Assembly (NCBI GenBank): GCA_022510625.1 | Contig: JAFLTD010000016.1 | Location: 1-41,648 of the forward strand | DNA: 41,648 nt | Reading direction: 5' to 3' | Source of the DNA: Lachnospiraceae bacterium | GTDB taxonomy: Bacteria > Bacillota > Clostridia > Lachnospirales > Lachnospiraceae | Shown here: one piece after another, positions 25,385 to 32,410 of the stretch | Layout: each line of letters begins with the position of its first letter | Position numbering within the stretch: position 1 is the first letter of the stretch | Notes under the pieces: generated by a model | Database searches by the model: none | Seen by the model: only the letters and a program-made list of their open reading frames with translations | Told to the model about the DNA's origin: nothing | Made by a program: the position numbers and the translations under genes

Positions 25385-26368
25385 ATGATCTTTAAATTAG
25401 AATGGATATCAGTGGTTTTGACAGTAGTGGCAGCAGGATGCTATCTTCTGGAGCGGTGTCAACATCTTAAAACATCAGAATTGTTGGAAGAGAGCCGGAG
25501 AAGAGAAGAAATGGCAGGAAGGAGAGAGCGTATTTACGGGCAGCTTCTCCCGGACAAACTCTTAATGCTGTTTCAAAAAGGTGAGCCGGAAAACATGAGA
25601 ATAGGAGAAGAAAAAAGTATGCGGGCAGCAGTCCTGTTCTATAACATCCCCGGCTTTGCCGATAAAGTCCGCAAACAGAATGCAGAAGAAGTGTTCAGCT
25701 TTGTGAACGGAATATTGAGTCTTGTAGTTCCCTGTATCCTATATCAGGAGGGTGAAATCAAAGAATATGTGGATGCCGGATTGTCGGCTTTCTTCCTGCA
25801 CGATCCTGAGAGGGCCTTGCGTGCGGCAGTCTCTGTGTGTGAGGCATTAAATCAGGCGGGCGTTCGGGAACCATATTCTATCGGGCTTACATATGGCGAA
25901 GTTATGGTGGGAATCGTGGGACATGAGAAACGTTTTGGAATTCTGACGATTTCGGAGACCACGGGACTTGCGGAATTTCTGCAGGAGCTGGCAGTTCGAT
26001 ACCGGGCCGGAATACTGGTAACAGGGAGTTTGAGACGACAGATTCCCGATTTTGATAAGAACTATAGCAGTCGGTATCTGGGCAATATCTATCTGAAGGC
26101 AGTCGGAGTGGATGAAGAACTCTACGATGTATACGACGGGGACGAGCCGGCGGCTAAGAATGGAAAACGCAAGACCAGACTGTTGTTTGAACAGGGCGTG
26201 GCGCTTTTTCAAAATAAAAATTATCAGGATGCAAGACAGCATTTTATAGAAGTATTGAAAGCCAACCGCATGGATGGCGCAGCAAAGGAATACCTGTATC
26301 TCTGCAACGGGCGTATTGCGGACGAGGATTCAGGGAAAGATGAACCGCATTATCTGGACATTTATTGA
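25385..26368 (+). CDS. Membrane-bound degenerate class III cyclase-homology protein with TPR-like tail
   Basis: 327 residues from ATG 25385; a TTG at 25367 is in frame but lies in the GGGGAG ribosome site. Residues 7-22 are an N-terminal membrane anchor. Residues about 78-245 are a class III adenylate/guanylate cyclase domain. Aligned to the consensus, the first metal Asp is Asn87 (FYNIPGF), the second is kept as Asp130, and the transition-state Asn and Arg (NvAaRL) are Gly194 and Phe198. It is therefore unlikely to make cAMP or cGMP and probably works as a binding or scaffolding module. Residues about 265-310 form one or two TPR-like helices pairs (LFEQGVALFQNKNYQDARQHF). It follows the tip gene by 18 bp, so it is very likely part of the CIS operon. 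Confidence 0.8.
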   Translation: MIFKLEWISVVLTVVAAGCYLLERCQHLKTSELLEESRRREEMAGRRERIYGQLLPDKLLMLFQKGEPENMRIGEEKSMRAAVLFYNIPGFADKVRKQNAEEVFSFVNGILSLVVPCILYQEGEIKEYVDAGLSAFFLHDPERALRAAVSVCEALNQAGVREPYSIGLTYGEVMVGIVGHEKRFGILTISETTGLAEFLQELAVRYRAGILVTGSLRRQIPDFDKNYSSRYLGNIYLKAVGVDEELYDVYDGDEPAAKNGKRKTRLLFEQGVALFQNKNYQDARQHFIEVLKANRMDGAAKEYLYLCNGRIADEDSGKDEPHYLDIY

Positions 26369-26453
26369 CAGTTTGAGTGTTGGATTTATAAACGGTATAA
26401 AGGCGTTGTTGTTTCGGAATAAGAAAAGGAAGACGGAAAGGAAATGATGCGGT

Positions 26454-28094
26454 ATGAAGAAGAGGAAGAAACTTGGGCGCAAGATGACTGCTATATGCGG
26501 TATCTTTGTACTTGTCTTGAGTATTACGCTGGGAATGTTGGGAATCTATACATATTATGTAAATATACGAGAGATGTACGAACAATATGCGGAGACAATC
26601 ATAAAGATAGCCGGCAGCCATATTGACAACGCAGTTATGGAGCAGTGCATGGAAACCGGAAATAGGACGGAAAACTATATGCGGACGCAAGCGCAGCTAA
26701 ATAGCATCAAGGCCCAGTCCGACGTGGAATATCTTTACGTGATACAACCTCTGAATACGGGGGAACGTGACAATGCTAAATATGTCTGGAGTGCAGTAAC
26801 CGAGGAACAGGAGGAAACTGACAGGGACATCAGTACTCTGGGAGATTTGTCGGATGATGACTTTGACAGCGGCATGGCGGAAAAGTTTATGGAGGTTATG
26901 GTAGGAGAAGGCGGGGTGACTTACTATGCCAACAATACCGAAAAATACGGTTATATGTTGACGGGAATGTACCCTTTAAGAAACCGGGACAATCGGAGTA
27001 TAGCGCTAATCTGCGCGGATATTTCCATGAATGAGATTTATCAGGATATTAATCAGTATATCCTGTTTGTGTTGTGCGGCACGTTGTTGGTAGGAGCAAT
27101 CTTTCTGTTAATACTGTTGCGCCTGGTGAACAAAAGCGTGGTGTCTCCCGTAATCCGGATGTCTCAGAGTACGGAGGATTTTGTGCAGCAGAGTAACCGG
27201 GAGACTGACCCCTCCTTACTGGTGTTTCAAGATCCCAAGGTCTTTACCGGAGATGAAATTCAGATATTGGGTGAGAACCTAAAAGAAATGACTTCAAGAT
27301 TGGTGGTGTATATGAGGAATCTGCAGGAAGATGCGGCGGACAGAGAGCGTATTTCCGCAGAACTGAATGTGGCATCTGACATTAAATCCAGTATGCTCCC
27401 CAATGTCTTTCCGGCATTTCCGGAAAGAACGGAATTTGATATTTATGCAAAGCTTATAAGTGCTGAAGAAGTGACGGGAGATTTCTATGATTTCTTCCTT
27501 ATAGATCAGAACCATCTGGCGGTGGTTGTCGGTGACATCAACGGTGTCGGAGTTCCCGCAGCGCTTTTGACCGTGATCACGCAGACACTGATCAAAAATT
27601 ATGCAAAGCTTAAGTTCGACCCCCAAAAGGTTTTTGGCGAGGCAAACAATCAGCTCAGCGAGAGTAATGAAGGAATGACCGCAACGGCATTTCTGGGTAT
27701 TTTGGATCTGACAAACGGTATATTTACCTATGTGAATGCGGGACATGTTGCCCCGCTTCTAAAACATGCCGGGGGAGCATTTGAACCGCTGCCCGCACGA
27801 GACTGCTTTGTACTGGGAAGTATGGCCGGAGTACCGTACAGACAACAGTCGGTACAGTTAGTGCAGGGAGATATGCTGTTCATTTATACAAAGGGATTGA
27901 GTGAAGCGGAAAACAGGGAACAGGTACAGTACAGCTATGAGCATATGCATATGCGTCTGAATCAGATTCTGGGAGAAGTTTATGAACTTTCGGATATGTT
28001 GGGAGCCATGACCCGGGATGTAGAAGATTTTCTGGACGGAGAGCCTGCAAAACAGGATATGACAATGCTGCTGCTGCGGTATCTTGGAGCTTGA
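26454..28094 (+). CDS. Membrane RsbU/SpoIIE-type PP2C phosphatase with extracytoplasmic sensor
   Basis: A 546-residue protein. Two membrane helices (about 12-34 and 203-226) bracket a roughly 170-residue external sensor of Cache-like size. A HAMP-like linker follows to about 290, with a coiled segment NLQEDAADRERISAELNVASDIKSSMLP (core AELNVASDIKSSMLP, the classical RsbU entry). The PP2C_SIIE domain keeps Asp343 (VTGDFYD), Asp361 (VVGDINGVGVPAAL) and Asp535 (KQDMTML). The metal Asp of the usual YTDG motif is Lys480 (YTKGLSEAEN). RsbU-type enzymes dephosphorylate anti-sigma-factor antagonists. No STAS or anti-sigma gene is next to it. It begins 85 bp after the cyclase-like gene. It may report a surface signal to the CIS regulon. 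Confidence 0.85.
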   Translation: MKKRKKLGRKMTAICGIFVLVLSITLGMLGIYTYYVNIREMYEQYAETIIKIAGSHIDNAVMEQCMETGNRTENYMRTQAQLNSIKAQSDVEYLYVIQPLNTGERDNAKYVWSAVTEEQEETDRDISTLGDLSDDDFDSGMAEKFMEVMVGEGGVTYYANNTEKYGYMLTGMYPLRNRDNRSIALICADISMNEIYQDINQYILFVLCGTLLVGAIFLLILLRLVNKSVVSPVIRMSQSTEDFVQQSNRETDPSLLVFQDPKVFTGDEIQILGENLKEMTSRLVVYMRNLQEDAADRERISAELNVASDIKSSMLPNVFPAFPERTEFDIYAKLISAEEVTGDFYDFFLIDQNHLAVVVGDINGVGVPAALLTVITQTLIKNYAKLKFDPQKVFGEANNQLSESNEGMTATAFLGILDLTNGIFTYVNAGHVAPLLKHAGGAFEPLPARDCFVLGSMAGVPYRQQSVQLVQGDMLFIYTKGLSEAENREQVQYSYEHMHMRLNQILGEVYELSDMLGAMTRDVEDFLDGEPAKQDMTMLLLRYLGA

Positions 28095-28109
28095 AAGGTG
28101 GTGTTAAAA

Positions 28110-28217
28110 ATGAGGATATTAGATTACTTGCTGTACGCATCGTGCAGGCCGTGCAGTCATTACATACCCTGTCCGCGTAAGCGTAAATCGAAATTGCATA
28201 AGAATCGTAAAAATTAA
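28110..28217 (+). CDS. Small Cys-containing basic peptide ORF (35 aa)
   Basis: A 35-codon frame begins at ATG 28110, seven bases after AAAGGTGG, and ends TAA at 28217. The predicted peptide has a hydrophobic start (MRILDYLLYASC), three Cys in a C-x2-C-x5-C pattern (CRPCSHYIPC) and a Lys/Arg-rich tail (PRKRKSKLHKNRKN). It lies 15 bp after the phosphatase stop and before the toxin promoter, so it would be the last gene of the CIS operon. The ribosome site and Cys pattern argue that it is real. Its function is unknown; metal binding or a membrane-associated regulatory peptide are both possible. Confidence 0.5.
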   Translation: MRILDYLLYASCRPCSHYIPCPRKRKSKLHKNRKN

Positions 28218-28246
28218 TTTTTGGTAAATTTTCCGATGATGTCTGT

Positions 28247-28282
28247 TTGTTTATACTTTTGATTATTACGCCCCAATATACT
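28247..28282 (+). promoter_or_regulatory. CIS-regulon promoter element before the toxin gene
   Basis: TTGTTTATA at 28247-28255, TTTTGATTATT at 28257-28267 and CAATATACT at 28274-28282, with -10 TATACT at 28277-28282. The block matches the ATPase promoter (4052-4087) at 30 of 36 positions with identical spacing. This gives the toxin its own CIS-type promoter 35 bp before its start codon and is the best sequence evidence that the toxin belongs to the CIS regulon. Confidence 0.65.
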
Positions 28283-28316
28283 TGGCTTCAGAACATCCAA
28301 AAAGGAGGAGTTAAGT

Positions 28317-28952
28317 ATGTCGAGATTCGCAATGAGAAGGGATAAAAAAAGCGCAAGTACCGCCACACGGAGTACAGATCATTCTGTCAGGAGAAAAGAC
28401 CGCGCGGTAATCCCAACACAGTTAAGAGCGCGTTTAGGTGCATTGGCATATACCCATGAAATGCATCCCGGCGGTGAGGCGCGGAGTACGGGTGTCGTAC
28501 GTGATTACAACGCGAGTGAGAGCAGCGCAGGAAAAAGAGTTGCAATTATTCAGCGGATGAGGAATAATGTTGTTCAGAGGTGCGGGAAAAAAGGGAGTGG
28601 TTCGGGATTTAATGAAAGTGAAATACGTGCCTTGGCAAGCAGGTATACTTTGAGTGACCAAACATACAAAGGCCATATACTTGATAGACATGGACCTAGT
28701 TCTAAATACAAGGATAAATCACGTTTCGAGGAAAATTTTGATATTAAAGGTGGCATTGATCAGACATTGAAAGATAGTAGTTCTAAAGTGATACCTAATA
28801 CCTTTGGCAGAGATGGCTATATTTTTGAGAAAACATTTGTCGTATCGATAGGTAAAGAAACTAGGACAGATGGTACAGTTGCAGATTTATATACTTTAAA
28901 AGTAGTTATTGATGGGTCAGGGAATGTAATTACTGCATTTCCCAGAGGATAG
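28317..28952 (+). CDS. Candidate CIS cargo toxin with C-terminal RNase-like domain
   Basis: A 211-residue protein with AAAGGAGGAG seven bases before the ATG. Residues 1-92 are basic, low in hydrophobics and probably disordered (MRRDKK, VRRKDR, then IIQRMRNNVVQRCG). VQR-type motifs of this sort recur near the leader of CIS cargo proteins, to my recollection. Residues about 98-211 are a compact domain with HILDRHG (His120, His125), FGRDGYIFEK (Arg165, Glu171) and a final LKVVIDGSGNVITAFP. The pattern of paired His and closing strand resembles the BECR-type RNase toxins of polymorphic toxin systems; the exact family is not fixed. Base composition shifts inside the gene (35 of 60 G/C at 28441-28500; much lower after 28600), as expected for an exchanged C-terminal module. 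Confidence 0.7.
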   Translation: MSRFAMRRDKKSASTATRSTDHSVRRKDRAVIPTQLRARLGALAYTHEMHPGGEARSTGVVRDYNASESSAGKRVAIIQRMRNNVVQRCGKKGSGSGFNESEIRALASRYTLSDQTYKGHILDRHGPSSKYKDKSRFEENFDIKGGIDQTLKDSSSKVIPNTFGRDGYIFEKTFVVSIGKETRTDGTVADLYTLKVVIDGSGNVITAFPRG

Positions 28953-28964
28953 GAGGATGTTTTA

Positions 28965-29297
28965 ATGAATTTTTATATTGGCAATTCAATAGATAAGATT
29001 GATATACAAGGTGATAATGTAAAATTTAGTGATGAGTTAATCGATTTTATCTATAAGCTGAGTAAACAAGTTTCATTTGATATGAGTAAATTGTATGAGA
29101 TAAATCCTTATGAAGATGTTGTTGTTCCTGCCAATGATTTATCTCAAATAATAGAAATATGTAATTACATTTTAGATGGATCGTTACTTCAAAATTTTGA
29201 AGAACCGGATGAAGGCAATCTAATGGTGGGGAATTTAGTAAAATTTGCTCGAGAAGCAATATCAAAAAATGTAGGATTAATTTCTATAGGAGACTAA
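28965..29297 (+). CDS. Candidate immunity protein for the upstream toxin
   Basis: A 110-residue acidic protein with no recognised family. AGGAGG lies eight bases before the ATG, and the gene starts 12 bp after the toxin stop. It is AT-rich (16 of 60 G/C at 29101-29160), like the toxin's C-terminal half and unlike the CIS genes. Its many Asp/Glu residues (SDELIDFIY, NPYEDVVV, NFEEPDEGN) would suit binding a basic RNase domain. There is no signal peptide, so it would protect the cytoplasm. The immunity role is inferred from order, size, charge and composition. Confidence 0.65.
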   Translation: MNFYIGNSIDKIDIQGDNVKFSDELIDFIYKLSKQVSFDMSKLYEINPYEDVVVPANDLSQIIEICNYILDGSLLQNFEEPDEGNLMVGNLVKFAREAISKNVGLISIGD

Positions 29298-29328
29298 TTT
29301 CTACTACTTAATCGAATTGAGAGAACTT

Positions 29329-30084
29329 TCATCTGTTATTGGATTTGTCTGTATTATCACTATCTATCCCGATCAGACAGATCAATTTGGGCTCTTGTCC
29401 TGATATGTGGGCAAGAGCCTCTTTCAGGGTGGCATAAGGGATGCTTGCCGCATAAGCCCCGTTCTGATCCATGCAATATGCGTTGTGAAGAATATATCCG
29501 CTTTCTTCTTTCGTAATGCATACGGTATGGATCTGTGCGGTAATATCTTTTGCATCGTTATACACGGTTGCAATGAAAACCCTGCATCGGTCGTCAGCCG
29601 TATTTAAAGATTCATCGTCGTCTTTCCTGGCGGTTATAACCGAACATCCTTGCCTTTTCAAGTAGGCACAAACAGCTAACGGCGATACGCCAAACTCGCC
29701 CCACAAAGCGGCACCGTACGCTTCATACTCGCCGATCAGCTCTGCCATAAAATCCGGCGAATCGGCTTTTCCCAACGCTTTTAACACATTGAAGGTGGCG
29801 ATGATTTCACAGCCTGAATACTTCATGTTGTGATGAGATCCCCACCCGTACAGGACTTCTTCCCACTCATTCTGATTTTCGATATAGGCAGAAGGAACGG
29901 TCAGAAAATCCCACTTGGCATCTTTTAACCATATTGTATTGTGATCGTGATTTTTCTTCCTGATTTTTGGGGACACAGGGATCAGCGCCAATAGTTGATA
30001 TATTTTCAGGACAACGCTGTTGCCCACATGCTTTGGAATAAATGATACTATAAATTGTTTGATCGGATTTCTTTTCATAATCAT
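29329..30084 (-). CDS. Papain/C39-like cysteine peptidase-fold protein
   Basis: 251 residues, convergent with the toxin/immunity pair. The sequence has a plausible papain-type triad: Cys92 in KYSGCEIIATFNVLKAL, His186 in AQIHTVCITKEES and Asn201 in ILHNAYCMD, with an intervening helix rich region (FMAELIGEYEAYGAALWGEFG) as in C39-like domains. No signal peptide is obvious, although residues 8-36 are fairly hydrophobic. The start may be ATG 30078 rather than 30084, because an extended -10 (TGATATAAT) sits at 30093-30085 with no room for a leader. It could be a peptidase, an amidase or an inactive fold. There is no direct evidence of a link to the CIS. Confidence 0.55.
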   Translation of the reverse strand: MIMKRNPIKQFIVSFIPKHVGNSVVLKIYQLLALIPVSPKIRKKNHDHNTIWLKDAKWDFLTVPSAYIENQNEWEEVLYGWGSHHNMKYSGCEIIATFNVLKALGKADSPDFMAELIGEYEAYGAALWGEFGVSPLAVCAYLKRQGCSVITARKDDDESLNTADDRCRVFIATVYNDAKDITAQIHTVCITKEESGYILHNAYCMDQNGAYAASIPYATLKEALAHISGQEPKLICLIGIDSDNTDKSNNR

Positions 30085-30093
30085 ATTATATCA
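30085..30093 (-). promoter_or_regulatory. Extended -10 promoter touching the start codon (possible leaderless gene)
   Basis: Read on the minus strand, TGATATAAT (an extended -10, TGnTATAAT) ends one base before the ATG at 30084. A start of transcription seven bases downstream would fall on the second ATG at 30078, giving a leaderless mRNA. No ribosome binding site is present upstream of either ATG and no -35 hexamer is visible at 16-18 bp. Confidence 0.35.
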
Positions 30094-30194
30094 TAGAATA
30101 CGAGCTGTGGCTCCTGCTTTTCATATTGTTACATCCGTGTTACAATAAAAAAATGATGTGCATAACTAACTTTACAATCGGAGGATGACAAGAA

Positions 30195-32210
30195 ATGTAC
30201 AAAAAAGGTTTCTTTGGAAAAATTCAAAATAAGGTACGGCTTACGGTGACTCTTTTTACGGCTGCTGCGATATTGCTTGTTATGTTGCTACTCAGCATAC
30301 CGTACATGAACAGTATCATAAACAGTTCGGGTGATGCGCTTAAGACGAAGGCGAACGATAACGCAGAGTTTATCAATTCTTGGCTTGGCGGACAGAGTGA
30401 TATCATGCTCACGATGGCAACGCAGATTGCCAATATGGAATATGATAAGCCGGAGCAGATTGTGGAGTATCTTGCACAAAATATCGGCAATAATGAGATT
30501 GCCATGGAATATTACATATGTTATGACCATGATTACATACATTATATCGAGGAGATACAGGCAGAGCAGTCCGGAGCTGCATGGACCAGCGGCGGGTATG
30601 ATATCCCCATAGATCCTACAGAGCGTATCTGGTTTTCGGGTGCTCTGGAAGCAGGAGAGGGAAACTGCGCGTACACGGATCCATATATCGATGCCATTAC
30701 AGGAAGTGTTGTTGTGTCGGTTTCCACACCGGTTAAGATACAGGGACACCAATGTGTCCTTATGTTTGACATCAATATCGATACCATTTTAAATAAAGTC
30801 AATTCCTTAACGACGGACAATAACACGGCATTTATGACAACACAGGATGGGATGATTGTGACACATCCTAACACTGACTATTTGATAAAGGATGAGAGCA
30901 GCACTAACATATCCGATGTGACCCAAAATATTAATCAGTCCTCCACACATATTACGGAATTTACCGATTACGATAATACGGTTAGATATCTTGCAACGGC
31001 AACAGTTCCGGCAACGGGCTGGAATTTGAGTGTCACACTCGCAAAATCATCTGTGTCTGCACAGGTGAAAAAGGCTTTGATATTACCGATCGTTGTCGGA
31101 GTGGTTTTGCTTGCGGCAAGTGTCATCTTTGTAAGTGCGGTATTAAAGAAACAGTTGACGCCCATGAATGAGATGAAAGAATTTGTCAACAAGAATATCA
31201 TGGGAGAAGGGAATTCGGTCTATGAGGATGAGGCATCGGAAATCAAAGTTATGATCAATGAGCTTCAGGAAAAATTCTTAAGAATTGTCATGGAGACAAA
31301 GGATAAATCGGTTGTCATCAGTGACGAAACCGGAGAAATCACGAATCTGGTGCAGAATATGGCAGAGACGATTGCCCAAATATCCGATATGATGGACAAT
31401 GTTGTGGCGAAATCAGACATGCAGACAGACTCTGTCCTGCAGATTTCTTCTTCCTGTGAGGAAGTCGTACAGACGGTAGATACACTTTCGGCGCAGACGA
31501 ATCAAATGATGGACAGAGCGGGAGAGACGGAAACAGATCTAAGAGGAATTATTTCCGAAGTGACCGAGGTAAAGGAAAGCGCTGTGAAGAAGATCAACGA
31601 AAGCCACGACAACCTGACGAAAGCAATTCAGGACGTACAGATTATTACACAGATTTCGGATGTGGCAGAGGCAATTCAGCAGATTGCATCCCAGACGAAC
31701 CTTTTAGCGCTGAATGCTTCCATTGAATCCGCCCGTGCGGGAGAAGCAGGAAGAGGGTTCGCGGTAGTAGCAGGGGAAATCAACGGCCTTTCCGCGGATA
31801 CCAGCAAACAGATTGAGAAAGTGAGAACTCTTACGCAGCAGGTTCTCCAAAGCGTGAATGTCTTATCACAAGAGAGTGAGGATATCTTGCGTTTCCTGGA
31901 TGAAAAGGTTATCCCTGACTACGAAAAATTCGAGAAACTTGCCAACAATTATAAAGAAACTGTCGAGTATTATGCGGCGAGCAGTCATGAGCTTGGCAAG
32001 AAGGCCGAAGATGTGCAGGTGTCCATCAATTCCGTGACGAACGCGATTGGCACGATTTCTGACAATCAGCAAGATATTTTTAACAGAGTTACCAATGCCA
32101 ATACAAATCTTCGGGAACTTCAGGAAAATTCAGAATTGGTGCAGGACAAAGCAGATATTTCATTCCGGTCGGCAGAGGGATTGAAAGATACTGTGAATAA
32201 CTTCTCGTAG
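30195..32210 (+). CDS. Methyl-accepting chemotaxis protein with Cache-type sensor
   Basis: A 671-residue chemoreceptor, GGAGGATG 10 bases before the ATG. Membrane helix 1 is at about 13-35 and helix 2 at about 293-316. They frame a roughly 255-residue periplasm-side sensor of dCache type ([27 protein letters not shown], with VVSVSTPV following). A HAMP-like stretch and long coiled coils follow. The signalling tip is recognisable at about 496-528 ([31 protein letters not shown]), which binds CheA/CheW. The tip has GEING where most receptors have DEIRK. It is probably monocistronic. Dual-Cache sensors usually bind amino acids or small organic acids; the ligand here is unknown. Confidence 0.93.
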   Translation: MYKKGFFGKIQNKVRLTVTLFTAAAILLVMLLLSIPYMNSIINSSGDALKTKANDNAEFINSWLGGQSDIMLTMATQIANMEYDKPEQIVEYLAQNIGNNEIAMEYYICYDHDYIHYIEEIQAEQSGAAWTSGGYDIPIDPTERIWFSGALEAGEGNCAYTDPYIDAITGSVVVSVSTPVKIQGHQCVLMFDINIDTILNKVNSLTTDNNTAFMTTQDGMIVTHPNTDYLIKDESSTNISDVTQNINQSSTHITEFTDYDNTVRYLATATVPATGWNLSVTLAKSSVSAQVKKALILPIVVGVVLLAASVIFVSAVLKKQLTPMNEMKEFVNKNIMGEGNSVYEDEASEIKVMINELQEKFLRIVMETKDKSVVISDETGEITNLVQNMAETIAQISDMMDNVVAKSDMQTDSVLQISSSCEEVVQTVDTLSAQTNQMMDRAGETETDLRGIISEVTEVKESAVKKINESHDNLTKAIQDVQIITQISDVAEAIQQIASQTNLLALNASIESARAGEAGRGFAVVAGEINGLSADTSKQIEKVRTLTQQVLQSVNVLSQESEDILRFLDEKVIPDYEKFEKLANNYKETVEYYAASSHELGKKAEDVQVSINSVTNAIGTISDNQQDIFNRVTNANTNLRELQENSELVQDKADISFRSAEGLKDTVNNFS

Positions 32211-32296
32211 TGACTTTTATCGGGAAGTCATGAAGAAGAGCGATAAAGAATCAGGGAAATCCATGAATAAATAGGCCGGAGCAACCCAGAGAATTG

Positions 32297-32325
32297 TTGA
32301 TTAATTCAATAGAATTCAGTATAAT
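32297..32325 (+). promoter_or_regulatory. Vegetative promoter for the giant adhesin gene
   Basis: TTGATT (32297-32302) and a perfect TATAAT (32320-32325) are separated by 17 bp, a strong sigma-A type promoter. Transcription would start near 32332, giving an 80-base leader before the ribosome binding site at 32401. Confidence 0.7.
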
Positions 32326-32358
32326 GTAGTTGTAGCACTTTGGCAGTAAAATCAACAA

Positions 32359-32395
32359 TAAAGCACATTTGTCGAATTGGGGCTTTAGGTTTTTT
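32359..32395 (+). terminator. Terminator-like hairpin in the adhesin leader (possible attenuator)
   Basis: TAAAGC (32359-32364) pairs with GCTTTA (32382-32387), and six T residues follow (32390-32395). Flanking AACAA and TTGTT could extend the pairing. It lies downstream of the promoter and ends only six bases before the AGGAG ribosome site, so it could end transcription early or expose and hide the ribosome site. The stem is short and the loop long, so function is uncertain. Confidence 0.35.
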
Positions 32396-32410
32396 GTTAA
32401 AGGAGAGGGT

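Noticed and set aside
28200-28236. A/T-rich stretch after the 35-residue ORF as a terminator
   Set aside because: No stable G/C-containing stem precedes the T residues, so it cannot be called a terminator.
32211-32262. CTTTTATCG / CGATAAAG inverted repeat after the chemoreceptor gene as a terminator
   Set aside because: The stem is short and imperfect and no T run follows.
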